This document shows positions 53,708 to 62,580 of a stretch of DNA of 64,000 nucleotides, piece by piece. Source of the stretch: Niallia circulans (GTDB lineage Bacteria; Bacillota; Bacilli; Bacillales; Cytobacillaceae). The notes beneath the pieces are model-generated. The model saw only the letters and a list, made by a program, of their open reading frames with translations, did no database searches and was not told where the DNA came from. A program made the translations under genes and the position numbers. Every line of letters begins with the position of its first letter. Position 1 is the stretch's first letter. The stretch lies in assembly GCF_003726095.1 (NCBI RefSeq), contig NZ_CP026031.1:4404001-4468000 (forward strand). The letters are read 5' to 3'.

Positions 53708-54513
53708 AAGTGCTCGTAACAAACGATGATGGTATTTTTGCTCCAGGTCTCCAGGCACTAGTTGAAGTGCTTCAGCATTTTGCAGATGTTTATGTGTCCT
53801 GCCCAGATCAGGAAAGAAGTGCTGTCAGTCATTCGATAACATTAAGAGTTCCTTTAAAAGCAAAACCACTCCCGCTTTTTCCTGGTGTAAAAGGCTGCTG
53901 GGCTGTTAATGGAACTCCGGCAGATTGCGTCAAGCTTGGAATAGAAGTGCTGATGAAAGAGCCGCCAGACTTTGTTATTTCAGGGATAAATCTTGGGCCA
54001 AATTTAGGGCGTGATCTTTATTACTCAGGCACCATGGCTGGAGCGGTGGAAGGGCTGCTTTATGGCATTCCAGCTGTAGCAGTATCGTTAAACGCTTTTT
54101 CTGATATAGATATCAATTATGAAAAAGTGAAAAAGCTGCTTTATCCTATTGTGGAAGTACTTCTGCAAAACAAGATTCCAAAGGGAGTCTTTCTGAATGT
54201 GAACTTACCATACCTCTCGAGGGAAGTTTATAAGGGAGTTCGTATTGTTCCTCTAGATATGGATGTTGCCAGGTATTCATATGTTGGACTGAATGATCCG
54301 CATGGACAAGTGTACTACTGGCTGAAGGATCAGCTTCATAATATGAAGGACCTTAAAGCAGATAGTGATTACACTTTGTTGAGAACAGGCTATGTGACCA
54401 TATCGCCAATCGAGTTTAGAACATTTCATAGAAGAAAAAAAGAACAAATTGAACGTTGGTTTGCTCATTTAAATATTGCTAGTACAGATGAGGAGGAAAT
54501 AGATTATGCGTAA
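53704..54513 (+). CDS. surE: 5'/3'-nucleotidase SurE
   Basis: This 269-aa metal-dependent phosphatase dephosphorylates nucleoside monophosphates and some polyphosphates. The N-terminal motif VLVTNDDGIFAPG holds the Asp pair that binds metal. CPDQERSAVSHSIT supplies the Ser loop and VISGINLGPNLGRDLYYSGTMAGAVEG the Asn ligand region. The ATGA overlap with the TIM-barrel gene and an 8-bp overlap with the ABC lipoprotein gene show tight coupling. In most bacteria surE sits beside pcm/nlpD-type genes; the transporter context here is unusual. Confidence 0.94.
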   Translation: MKVLVTNDDGIFAPGLQALVEVLQHFADVYVSCPDQERSAVSHSITLRVPLKAKPLPLFPGVKGCWAVNGTPADCVKLGIEVLMKEPPDFVISGINLGPNLGRDLYYSGTMAGAVEGLLYGIPAVAVSLNAFSDIDINYEKVKKLLYPIVEVLLQNKIPKGVFLNVNLPYLSREVYKGVRIVPLDMDVARYSYVGLNDPHGQVYYWLKDQLHNMKDLKADSDYTLLRTGYVTISPIEFRTFHRRKKEQIERWFAHLNIASTDEEEIDYA

Positions 54514-55546
54514 GTGGATGCTTGTATTAATGTTTGGAATACTGATGGTTTTTACAGCAGGCTGTGGCAGTAAGGAAAGCAGTGAGCCCAGTAATGCCTC
54601 TAAAGATACAGGTTCATCAGAATCGAAGCTAGAGGGATCCCTTCATTTTTATACCTCACAGCCCGATGCAGATGCTGCTAAATTAGTAGAAGGATTTCAA
54701 GCTAAATATCCTGATGTAAAGGTAGAAACATTCCGTTCAGGAACAGAGGAAGTCATTTCAAAAATTAAAGCGGAAAAAATGGCTGGCAAGATTCAAGCAG
54801 ATGTTCTATTGGTAGCAGATGCAGTAACATTTGAAAGTTTAAAAGAAGAGGATATGCTCAAAGCATATGAATCAAAAGAAGCTGCTGAAATTCCTGCTGA
54901 GCTTGTTGATCCAGATCATACTTACTATGGAACGAAGGTCATGGCAACTGGATTAGTTGTAAACACGCAAAAAGTAAAAAAATTGCCAACAAGCTGGAAT
55001 GTCCTTACTTCTAAAGAAGCAAAAGGGAAAATTATTATGCCAAGTCCATTATATTCCGGTGCTGCTGCCTATAATTTAGGAGTGTTTACTCGCCAAGATA
55101 AATTAGGATGGGACTTTTACAAAAATATTGCTGCAAATGATGTAACGGTTACAAAAGGGAATGGCGATGTACTTAAAGGTGTTGCTGGTGGAGAAAAAGA
55201 CTATGGGATGGTTGTAGATTATCTAGTTACACGCGCGAAAGCAGAAGGATCTCCAGTGGAGCTAATTTATCCTGAAGAAGGGGTGCCTGTTATCACTGAA
55301 CCAATAGGAATTATGAAGGACGCAGACAATGTAGATGCAGCACAAGCCTTTGTTGATTTCGTTCTATCCGAGGAAGGACAAAAGCTTGCTGCCGAGCTTG
55401 GATATACACCAATTCGCAAAGGGGTTGAAGCTCCTGAGGGACTTAAAACGATAGATGAAATGAAAGTCCTTTCTACTGATGTGCAAGAATTATATCGTGC
55501 CAGAGACGGTGATAAGAAGGAATTTGAAACGGTAATCAGTGAATAG
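54506..55546 (+). CDS. Ferric-type ABC transporter substrate-binding lipoprotein
   Basis: This 346-aa lipoprotein has signal RKWMLVLMFGILMVFTAGCGS, with Cys21 the likely lipid anchor, followed by a Ser-rich linker. The mature part is a class-II periplasmic-binding fold of the FbpA/AfuA type (SLHFYTSQPDADAAKLVEGF; FRSGTEEVISKIKAEK; ADVLLVADAVTFE; GTKVMATGLVVNTQKV; YSGAAAYNLGVF). It captures the solute and delivers it to the permease encoded next. The family includes ferric-ion, sugar-phosphate and aminoethylphosphonate binders. No Tyr pair typical of Fe3+ binders is conspicuous. Confidence 0.88.
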   Translation: MRKWMLVLMFGILMVFTAGCGSKESSEPSNASKDTGSSESKLEGSLHFYTSQPDADAAKLVEGFQAKYPDVKVETFRSGTEEVISKIKAEKMAGKIQADVLLVADAVTFESLKEEDMLKAYESKEAAEIPAELVDPDHTYYGTKVMATGLVVNTQKVKKLPTSWNVLTSKEAKGKIIMPSPLYSGAAAYNLGVFTRQDKLGWDFYKNIAANDVTVTKGNGDVLKGVAGGEKDYGMVVDYLVTRAKAEGSPVELIYPEEGVPVITEPIGIMKDADNVDAAQAFVDFVLSEEGQKLAAELGYTPIRKGVEAPEGLKTIDEMKVLSTDVQELYRARDGDKKEFETVISE

Positions 55547-55573
55547 AACACTATTTATGAAGGAGTGGACATA

Positions 55574-57298
55574 ATGAACTCATCTATTCAGAGCGCTGAA
55601 AGGAAGACGGAAGCATTATTTCCGCTCTCCTTTTCTTATCTTTCCCGTAAGTGGTGGGGGATTCTTGGATTTTTGCTGCTTATCTTTGTTTTTTTACTTC
55701 CTGTTTGGCGTCTTGTCTGGCTGAGCATATCCTCTGGAGAAGGAATTAGTCTGGAGCTTTATCAGGAAGTATTGGTAGAAAGGGCTACGTGGAAGACGAT
55801 TCAAAATACTGTTATCATTACGGTCTCAAGTACATTGCTTTCCCTTGTTTTAGGAGTAGGGCTTGCATTTACTATGGCATATTTGAATATTAGGGCAAAA
55901 AAGTGGCTGCAATTACTTATCTTTTTACCCTTTTTGATACCATCGTATATCTCAACCCTTGCGTGGGTACAGTTCTTTGGAGGAAATGGACCTATCCAAT
56001 TTCTTTTCCATCAATCAGTTAATTTGTACAGTATGGGAGGAATCATTTTTGTTCTTGGGCTTTCCCATTATCCCCTTGTTTATTTGATGAGTGTGGAAGT
56101 ATTTCGCAGGATACCAAGGGAACTGAAATATGCCGCCAATACTTCTGGGGCATCTGGGGGAGTTGTCTTTCGAAAAGTAATTTTTCCAATGGCGCTTCCG
56201 GGAATTGCGAGTGGTGGTATTCTTGCGTTCTTATCTAATATTGATAATTTCGGCATTCCGGCTTTTCTTGGTATACCAGCAAATATCCGTGTTTTGAGTA
56301 CGTATATTTACGAACAGATTATTGGATATGGACCATCTGCCTTTGCAAGAGCTGCTGTTCTTTCCGTTATTCTTGGTGTAATTGCTTTAATTGGGACAGT
56401 CCTCCAATGGGCAATTATAAGAAAAAGCAATGTAAGTGAAACAGCAGCACGAGATATAGAGCCAAGGTATTTTCTCCCAAGGGGCTTGCGAAATGCAGTG
56501 GAAATAGTGCTCTGGATGTTCCTGTTGCTCACGACACTTTTGCCATTAGTCGTTATGGCTTCTACATCCTTTATCAAGGCATATGGATTATCTCTTGCTT
56601 GGGAAAATCTTTCTTTAAAAAACTATTCGTATCTATTATTTGAGGATGGTAAAACAGGCGCTGCGATAGGAAACAGCGTAACGCTTGCCTTGGTGACCAT
56701 GCTGATTTGTATGGTAATTGGAACCGTTATTGCTTATCTTCGTTTTAAAAAGCCATCTGTTTTAGTGAAGGTCTCAGAAATTATTGTAACCATTCCTTAT
56801 GCTTTGCCAGGAACGGTATTTGCATTAGCAATTATATTGATGTGGCTGCAGCCAGTGCCAGGCTTTCAGCCAGGAATTTACGGCACGATATGGATTTTGC
56901 TTATTGCTTATATCACTCGCTTTACGGTACTACAGATGAGAGGAAGCCTGACTGCTTTTTCGCAAATTGATTCTTCTGTGGAGGAAGCAGCAAGAATTTC
57001 AGGGGCAAAAGCATTAGCTAAATGGAGAAGCATCCTTTTTCCCTTGCTAATGCCTGGTATATTAAGCGGAGCTGCTCTTGTGTTTCTGACTGCTCTTACA
57101 GAGCTGACTGTGTCCAGTTTATTATGGTCTAGCGGTTCTGAAACGATAGGTGTTGTTATCTTTAGTTTTGAGCAAGCTGGATACACTACTTACTCAACGG
57201 CATTTTCCACTTTAATTGTGGGATCTGTATTGATCATGGGCATTCTATTTGTTTTATTAGAAAAAATCTGGAAGAAGAAGGTGATGAAGAGTGATTAG
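55574..57298 (+). CDS. ABC permease, fused two-domain FbpB type
   Basis: This 574-aa protein's ATG at 55574 is nine bases after AAGGAG; the in-frame GTG at 55565 touches that site. Two homologous six-segment permease halves each carry the EAA loop: ELKYAANTSGASGGVVFRKVIFPMALPG and SVEEAARISGAKALAKWRSILFPLLMPG. The fused architecture is typical of ferric/aminoethylphosphonate/sugar-phosphate importers (FbpB/AfuB). It overlaps the ATPase gene by 8 bp. Confidence 0.92.
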   Translation: MNSSIQSAERKTEALFPLSFSYLSRKWWGILGFLLLIFVFLLPVWRLVWLSISSGEGISLELYQEVLVERATWKTIQNTVIITVSSTLLSLVLGVGLAFTMAYLNIRAKKWLQLLIFLPFLIPSYISTLAWVQFFGGNGPIQFLFHQSVNLYSMGGIIFVLGLSHYPLVYLMSVEVFRRIPRELKYAANTSGASGGVVFRKVIFPMALPGIASGGILAFLSNIDNFGIPAFLGIPANIRVLSTYIYEQIIGYGPSAFARAAVLSVILGVIALIGTVLQWAIIRKSNVSETAARDIEPRYFLPRGLRNAVEIVLWMFLLLTTLLPLVVMASTSFIKAYGLSLAWENLSLKNYSYLLFEDGKTGAAIGNSVTLALVTMLICMVIGTVIAYLRFKKPSVLVKVSEIIVTIPYALPGTVFALAIILMWLQPVPGFQPGIYGTIWILLIAYITRFTVLQMRGSLTAFSQIDSSVEEAARISGAKALAKWRSILFPLLMPGILSGAALVFLTALTELTVSSLLWSSGSETIGVVIFSFEQAGYTTYSTAFSTLIVGSVLIMGILFVLLEKIWKKKVMKSD

Positions 57299-58367
57299 TA
57301 TTGATGGGTTAAAAAAGAACTATGGAAGCTTTACAGCCTTAAATAATATTAACTTAGAATTGCTAAATGGTGAATTTATCGCTATTCTAGGTCCTTCTGG
57401 ATGTGGAAAGACGACGTTATTAAGGCTTTTGGCAGGGTTTATGAAACCGACAGAAGGAACGATTACGATAGATAATGAGTTAGCAGCAAGCTCTAGTAAA
57501 CTCGTTCCACCTGAGAAAAGGAATATAAGTATGGTCTTTCAATCCTTTGCATTATGGCCGCATATGACAGTAGAAGACCATATTCGCTTTCCTCTTAAGC
57601 ATCATCGGTTTGGCAGAACAAATGGCAAAGAGGAGCAGGAGATTAGAATTGGAGAAGCATTAGGAATGGTGGGCCTTACCCATTTGAAAACACGCTATCC
57701 GGCTGAACTTTCTGGAGGTCAAAAACAGCGAGTTGCACTTGCTCGTGCTATCGTTCCAAAGCCATCTCTTCTTTTGATGGATGAACCATTAAGTGCACTT
57801 GATGCGGAGCTTCGTATGGAGATGAGAAGAGAGATTAGTAGGATTCACCAGAAGCTGGGAACTACCATAATTTATGTTACCCATGATCAAGGGGAAGCTT
57901 TGGCGATGGCTGATAGAATTGTTGTAATGAATAATGGAAGAATCGAGCAGATTGGTACTCCGGAAAGTATCTATAATAATCCCCAGTCGGTATTTGTTGC
58001 CACATTTGTTGGAAAGAGCAATCTGATCAAAGGAGAGTGGATTGGAGAGGATCGGTTTATTCCCGCGGAGTTTCCTAATGTTTCTTGGAAAGACATCGGA
58101 ATTTCAAAGGAGATCAAATCCCAAAATCTTTACCCTGTTCGTCCTGAGCAATGGAAGCTTGGCGAGGCAGAGCAAGAAGAGATGACAGGAATTATCCAGT
58201 TTGCCCAGTTTCAAGGGAATGAAATTCATTATAGCGTTCAAGTGGGGGAAGAGACAATTAATGTGTATGGATCTGTTTTTGAAAAACGATTTCTGCCAGG
58301 AGACGCTGTTTCCTTGAGGATATTTAGTGGAGTAGAGGAAAGAGCTGTGCTGACAGGGAGCAGGTAG
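57291..58367 (+). CDS. ABC transporter ATP-binding protein, FbpC type
   Basis: This 358-aa ATPase starts at GTG 57291 within the end of the permease gene. Walker A is GPSGCGKTTLL, then the Q-loop FQSFALWPHMTV, signature LSGGQKQRVALARA, Walker B LLLMDEPLSALDAE and H-loop VTHDQGEA. A C-terminal ~120-residue TOBE-type regulatory domain follows (VYPVRPEQWKLGE; VSLRIF). It powers the importer formed with the two preceding genes. Confidence 0.95.
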   Translation: MISIDGLKKNYGSFTALNNINLELLNGEFIAILGPSGCGKTTLLRLLAGFMKPTEGTITIDNELAASSSKLVPPEKRNISMVFQSFALWPHMTVEDHIRFPLKHHRFGRTNGKEEQEIRIGEALGMVGLTHLKTRYPAELSGGQKQRVALARAIVPKPSLLLMDEPLSALDAELRMEMRREISRIHQKLGTTIIYVTHDQGEALAMADRIVVMNNGRIEQIGTPESIYNNPQSVFVATFVGKSNLIKGEWIGEDRFIPAEFPNVSWKDIGISKEIKSQNLYPVRPEQWKLGEAEQEEMTGIIQFAQFQGNEIHYSVQVGEETINVYGSVFEKRFLPGDAVSLRIFSGVEERAVLTGSR

Positions 58368-58383
58368 ACTAGGAGGGAAAAGC

Positions 58384-59208
58384 ATGATGGATTTGCATAT
58401 ACATTCCATCTACTCTGATGGTTTTTGGACACCACAAGAAATTGTAGAGGATAGTATCAAAAAAGGGTTGGAAATTATTGCAATAACGGATCATGATGTA
58501 TTAACTGGGTATGAAGAAGCTTTATCCTATAGCAAGGATGCATTAAAGGTTATCCCTGGGATTGAACTTAATACAGATGGTCCTCAAGGTGAATTGCATA
58601 TATTAGGCTATCAATTTGACCCGCATCATCCTAAATTAAAAGATCATGTCTCTTGGAGAGTGGAGGACAGAATTCAATGGGGAAAAGGAATAGTGGAGAA
58701 ATTAAGAAATCTTGGCTACGACATTTCCTTTAACAATTGCCTTGCGCGTGTTGGAAAGGGCGTACTTGTTCGAACCCATATTGCAGATGAACTAGTATCA
58801 GCAGGATATTTTCAAAACAGTAAGGATGCATATGAACAGCTTTTAAAAAAAGGAAAGCCTGCTTTTGAAGAAAGAGGCAGTTTTTCCGCAGAGGATGCTA
58901 TTAAACTAATCCACGAAGCTGACGGTCTTGCATTTCTAGCTCATCCAGGCATTTATAAACATGAATTTCAGCTTCAACAGTTAATTGATTCGGGGTTAGA
59001 TGGTATCGAAGTATATCACTCCAAACATTCCGATAAGGAGCAAAACTACTGGGGGAGAATGGCAGAAGCATTTAATCTCCTTGTTTCTGGAGGTAGTGAC
59101 TTTCATGGTCCAGAATCGCGGAATCCTTTTCCGATTGGGAGTGTAGAGCTACCACATACTGAAAGAATAACATGGATTAGCGATGCTAAAGTCTTTACGA
59201 AAAAATAA
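58384..59208 (+). CDS. PHP-domain phosphoesterase
   Basis: This 274-aa protein starts at ATG 58384 behind AGGAGGG. The PHP metal motifs are in order: DLHIHSIYSDG (HxH), AITDHDV (D-H), PGIELN (Glu), then FLAHPGIY (His) and SGGSDFHG (D-x-H). It resembles the YciV/RNase AM group that hydrolyses 3',5'-nucleotides or short RNA ends, and related small-molecule phosphatases. As last gene of the operon with SurE and an importer, it fits breakdown of an imported phosphorylated compound. Confidence 0.9.
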   Translation: MMDLHIHSIYSDGFWTPQEIVEDSIKKGLEIIAITDHDVLTGYEEALSYSKDALKVIPGIELNTDGPQGELHILGYQFDPHHPKLKDHVSWRVEDRIQWGKGIVEKLRNLGYDISFNNCLARVGKGVLVRTHIADELVSAGYFQNSKDAYEQLLKKGKPAFEERGSFSAEDAIKLIHEADGLAFLAHPGIYKHEFQLQQLIDSGLDGIEVYHSKHSDKEQNYWGRMAEAFNLLVSGGSDFHGPESRNPFPIGSVELPHTERITWISDAKVFTKK

Positions 59209-59219
59209 TATCAATGGAG

Positions 59220-59256
59220 AAAAAGGCCTCATACAATTAAAGACCTTTTTCTTTTT
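59220..59256. terminator. Terminator between PHP gene and splB
   Basis: AAAAAGGCCT/AGACCTTTTT arms (one mismatch) with an ATACAATTAA-type loop and a T-rich tail. It serves the PHP operon and, on the other strand, may serve splB. Confidence 0.7.
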
Positions 59257-59258
59257 GT

Positions 59259-60287
59259 TTACGTAAAATATTCTAGTTTAGCATCAGGGAAAAATTTTTT
59301 CATATAAGAATGTAGGTGATCTTTTATGTCTGCTTCTTCTTCTTTTTGATAAATATATTTTCCTATTCCGTATTTTCCCCATTTATATCTGCGCTTTTCT
59401 TCATCCAGCTCTAATTTAGTCATTGGATAATTTTTTTGGATTACCCTTTTAGCAGGTTTTGTAAAGCGGTGCTGGATAAACTCAAATGTTAAATCCTTCT
59501 TTGCTTCTGGAGGCAGCTCAGCTTCTAGGCGTTCAAACATATGCAGATAGCCTTCTTCCCATCCTTCATGGAGGTAAATGGGTGCCACGATAAATCCTAG
59601 TGGATAGCCGGCTCTGGCGACTTTTCCAGCAGCCTCTATTCTCTTTTCCAAAGGAGATGTCCCAGGCTCGAAGTTTTTGATGACGTAATCTGCATTTACA
59701 CTAAAACGAAAGCGGGTTTTTCCATTGTGCTTCGCATCAAGCAAGTGGTCAACATGATGGAATTTTGTGACAAATCGCAGTTTGCCGTACTCCGATTCCC
59801 CGAAGTGTTCAATTGCATGTTTAAGCGTGTGGGTTAAATGATCGATTCCAACGATATCAGATGTACAGGATGCTTCGAAACGTGTAAATTCTGGAGCGCG
59901 TTCTTTCATATAGTTATCGGCGGCTTCTAAAATTTCCTCGACATTTACATAGGTGCGGATGTATGGCTTGCTTCCCATCGTTGTTTGCAAATAGCAATAA
60001 TGACAATGTCCCATACAGCCGGTAGCAAAAGGAATGGCATATTCGGCAGAGGGCTTAGATGTATCAAACTTGAGTGTTTTGCGAATGCCGACAACAAGCG
60101 TTGACTTTGCCACTCGGTAACGTTGAAAATCATTGTCGCCAGGAAGATTTCTAACTTGATTATGGGAAGTGGTATAGCGAATCTCTACATCCATCTTTTT
60201 GAATTTCTCCAGCAGTTCTTTCCCTAAGGGATACTCTAATGCTTCCGGTTCAAAATAGACAAGCTTTGGAGTGAAGGGTTTAATCAT
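59259..60287 (-). CDS. splB: Spore photoproduct lyase
   Basis: This 342-aa radical-SAM enzyme reverses the 5-thyminyl-5,6-dihydrothymine spore photoproduct during germination. The [4Fe-4S] cysteines are Cys91, Cys95 and Cys98 (CMGHCHYCYLQTTMGSKPYI), and the catalytic H-donor Cys141 (FEASCTSDIVG) is present, matching the numbering of B. subtilis SplB. The start overlaps the end of splA by 4 bp. It is strong evidence that the host sporulates. Expression in the forespore is expected from the family, but no promoter was tested here. Confidence 0.97.
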   Translation of the reverse strand: MIKPFTPKLVYFEPEALEYPLGKELLEKFKKMDVEIRYTTSHNQVRNLPGDNDFQRYRVAKSTLVVGIRKTLKFDTSKPSAEYAIPFATGCMGHCHYCYLQTTMGSKPYIRTYVNVEEILEAADNYMKERAPEFTRFEASCTSDIVGIDHLTHTLKHAIEHFGESEYGKLRFVTKFHHVDHLLDAKHNGKTRFRFSVNADYVIKNFEPGTSPLEKRIEAAGKVARAGYPLGFIVAPIYLHEGWEEGYLHMFERLEAELPPEAKKDLTFEFIQHRFTKPAKRVIQKNYPMTKLELDEEKRRYKWGKYGIGKYIYQKEEEADIKDHLHSYMKKFFPDAKLEYFT

Positions 60288-60547
60288 TCCAATCTCCCTT
60301 CCGAAACATCTCCATAATAATAATAGTAGGCTTCTTGAGCTTCTGCTTCTGTAGTATATACAGCAACTTCATTTGAGAGAGGGTAGTAATTTTCGTATAG
60401 AAATAAAGATAATTCATTGGAATTGTCTGGATTTTTTACAACAGCAGCTGCTTGGATATTCGCTACATCTTGGGTATGCGGGTTCCGGTAAAAAACATAA
60501 ACGATGTCCCCAGCTTGATAGGCATGATTTTCATTATACAGTTCCAT
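60284..60547 (-). CDS. splA: SplA, regulator of the spl operon
   Basis: This 87-aa small beta-rich protein (YQAGDIVYVFYRNPHTQDVANIQ; VAVYTTEAEAQEAYYYYYGD) matches the SplA family, a TRAP-like protein that negatively controls splAB in B. subtilis. It starts at ATG 60547 behind AGAAGGTGAG on the minus strand and is translationally coupled to splB. It is slightly longer than the B. subtilis protein. Confidence 0.9.
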   Translation of the reverse strand: MELYNENHAYQAGDIVYVFYRNPHTQDVANIQAAAVVKNPDNSNELSLFLYENYYPLSNEVAVYTTEAEAQEAYYYYYGDVSEGRLE

Positions 60548-60713
60548 TCACTCACCTTCTACATTGAATATAATGCCATTTTTCCCTTCCTAATCACCAG
60601 TTATGTATCACTTTTTATGGAAGTTATGGGAAATGAATAAGGGATAATTAATTCGATTGAAGTTTACTTATAATAAATTTGTTGTACAGCTTAATTAAAA
60701 GGAGTGTTTGGAA

Positions 60714-61073
60714 ATGGAAACTAGCAATTCAATAGAATCTACCCTGTTATCGTTTAAAAAGGGGATAGGGGATTTTACACAAAAAATGCCTGAGTTTGCA
60801 AGTAGATATAATGCTTTTACAGAAGCCTGCTTTGAGGAAGGTGCCTTAACACAAAAACAAAAGCAATTAATAGCTTTAGGGATTAGTCTTCATGCTCAAG
60901 ATGAGTATTGTATCATCTATCATACAAAGGGATGCTTGGATCAAGGATGTTCCGAACAGGAAATTTTAGAAGCAGTAGGCGTAACTGCTGCATTTGGCGG
61001 GGGAGCGACCATGAGCCAAGGAGTTACCCTGGTGCAAGAATGCATTCAGGAATTGAATCGTTTAGAACAGTAA
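60714..61073 (+). CDS. Carboxymuconolactone decarboxylase/AhpD-family protein
   Basis: This 119-aa protein's ATG at 60714 is seven bases after AAAGGAGTG. The all-helical CMD fold has [39 protein letters not shown] as its core. The CxxxH part of the AhpD motif is present (CIIYH), but the first Cys of the ExxCxxC pair is absent, so it is not a classical AhpD disulphide reductase. Such proteins act in peroxide/thiol stress or in aromatic metabolism. It is probably cotranscribed with the next gene (45 bp gap). Confidence 0.85.
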   Translation: METSNSIESTLLSFKKGIGDFTQKMPEFASRYNAFTEACFEEGALTQKQKQLIALGISLHAQDEYCIIYHTKGCLDQGCSEQEILEAVGVTAAFGGGATMSQGVTLVQECIQELNRLEQ

Positions 61074-61118
61074 GAGCACATAAATAAAATAGCCGTAATT
61101 AGAGGAGTAAAACAGAAT

Positions 61119-61547
61119 ATGACTAATCAAAATTTAAAGAATCAAGTTATTAACATTATTTCAGGTCATCGAACAGGAGTACTTTCATCTGTGGAAAATA
61201 ATAAACCTCATTCACGGTATATGACATTTTATCATGAAAATTTAACTTTGTACTCGCCCACTCAAATGGATACAGAAAAGATAGATGAGATAGAAAAAAA
61301 TCCTCATGTTTCTGTATTGTTAGGCTATGAAGAAAAGGGACAAAGCGATTCTTATGTGGAAATAGCTGGAACTTGCTCTATTAATAATTCTGAAACATTA
61401 AAAAAGCAGTTTTGGAACGAGTCGTTTCAACAATGGTTTGAAGGACCAATGGATCCAAATTATGTGTTCCTTCAAGTGCAGCCTGACGTTATTCGAATTT
61501 TAAATAGGAATGGCGAACCTGTACAAGAGTTAACACTAGGTAATTAA
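61119..61547 (+). CDS. Pyridoxamine 5'-phosphate oxidase-like (general stress) protein
   Basis: This 142-aa FMN-binding split-barrel protein starts at ATG 61119 after GAGGAGTAAAAC. The pattern TGVLSSVENNKPHSRYMTFYHENLTLYSP, then VSVLLGYEEK, and a C-terminal VFLQVQPDVIRILN strand is that of the PPOX/GS26 group. It probably binds FMN or a related cofactor. It follows the CMD protein, which suggests a shared redox-stress role. Confidence 0.85.
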   Translation: MTNQNLKNQVINIISGHRTGVLSSVENNKPHSRYMTFYHENLTLYSPTQMDTEKIDEIEKNPHVSVLLGYEEKGQSDSYVEIAGTCSINNSETLKKQFWNESFQQWFEGPMDPNYVFLQVQPDVIRILNRNGEPVQELTLGN

Positions 61548-61559
61548 TGAATTGTTTTA

Positions 61560-61597
61560 GGCTCTTCTTTCCTTTACTTAAGACGGAAAGAAGAGCC
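61560..61597. other. Perfect 13-bp hairpin spanning the end of uvsE
   Basis: GGCTCTTCTTTCC/GGAAAGAAGAGCC with a 12-nt loop, lying between two convergent genes and covering the last codons of the uvsE copy. It lacks a clear T-run on either side, so it may be a processing or weak termination hairpin. Confidence 0.6.
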
Positions 61598-62539
61598 ATC
61601 AATCATTTCTACATCGTTTCTAATGCTCACTTCTTCTATTAACTTAAAAAGGGCCTCATCCTTCTTTTTAGCTTCTATCATGCAATCGATAACAGGAATG
61701 CTTCCTTTTATTCGGTTTAGGAAATAGAAAAACATATCTATATCAATATAATCGGCATGATGACGGAAGTGCTTTTCATCCTTGGGACTGGAAATATGCA
61801 TTTTAATTGGTAATGGAGATGTACTCCATGTTTGAAGAATACGACTCCAGTTATCCTCCCAATTGGGATTATGATGATGGGAGAGATGGTGATGATAATC
61901 AAACACAAGTGGAATCCCTAGTTTCTCGCATAAGTAAAGAGTATCTTCCAATGTGAAAGAGGTATCATCATTTTCAAGCATGATCATGTCTTGAATAGAG
62001 TTTGGGACTAGCATCCAATTATCAATAAATCTTTCTAATGATTTTTCGGTATCCTTATAATTCCCTCCCACATGCATAACACAACGATGAGTTGTATCAA
62101 TCCCCATTCCTTTTAATAATAAATAGTGTAATCTTAAAGTTTTAATTGAGTTTTTCCATATATGTTTTTGATTGGAATTAAGGAGAACGAAGTGATCAGG
62201 ATGAAAATCAAGCCTAATTTGATGCTTTCTGGCAAATTCACCTATTTCTTTTAAAGGCTCATTTAAAGGTTTCATATAATCCCAATCAAGCAGCTCTTCG
62301 TGATTGGCTAATGGAATTAGCCTGGAGGTAAGGCGGTAAAAATGGATATCGGAAGCAGCAGTATGTTTTAGTAGCCGAAGCGTATTATGGAGATTTTGCA
62401 AGGCGATCCGTTCCAGCTTACGAAGACCTGCATCCCGGTCATCTATTTTTTGAAACTGTTTAAATGTCATCGTCTTTGAAGGAGATGCATTTTTTACTAT
62501 CATGCTCATTGCGACATATCCAAGTCGAACAATCGTCAT
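61574..62539 (-). CDS. uvsE: UV DNA damage endonuclease UvsE, paralogue 1
   Basis: This 321-aa TIM-barrel endonuclease nicks 5' of UV photoproducts and starts alternative excision repair. The family pattern is present: VRLGYVAMSM opening, NLHNTLRLL, FHPDHFVLLNS (His), MHVGGNYKD (His), LENDD (Glu), LVFDYHHHLSHHH (Asp, His), MHISSPKD with the metal-region Lys, HHADYID and IEAKKKDEAL. All metal ligands seen in the Thermus enzyme have counterparts. It is 41 bp downstream of a second uvsE on the same strand. The minus-strand RBS is GAGGTGTA. Confidence 0.92.
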   Translation of the reverse strand: MTIVRLGYVAMSMIVKNASPSKTMTFKQFQKIDDRDAGLRKLERIALQNLHNTLRLLKHTAASDIHFYRLTSRLIPLANHEELLDWDYMKPLNEPLKEIGEFARKHQIRLDFHPDHFVLLNSNQKHIWKNSIKTLRLHYLLLKGMGIDTTHRCVMHVGGNYKDTEKSLERFIDNWMLVPNSIQDMIMLENDDTSFTLEDTLYLCEKLGIPLVFDYHHHLSHHHNPNWEDNWSRILQTWSTSPLPIKMHISSPKDEKHFRHHADYIDIDMFFYFLNRIKGSIPVIDCMIEAKKKDEALFKLIEEVSIRNDVEMIDGSSFRLK

Positions 62540-62580
62540 CCATTACACCTCCTCGTTTGTATTAAAATGTAGAGAAACAC

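Noticed and set aside
54506..58367. Annotation of the ABC operon as a plain iron importer (futABC/fbpABC)
   Set aside because: The family is polyspecific and the operon partners are phosphoesterases; no Fur-box-like sequence was seen upstream of 52925.
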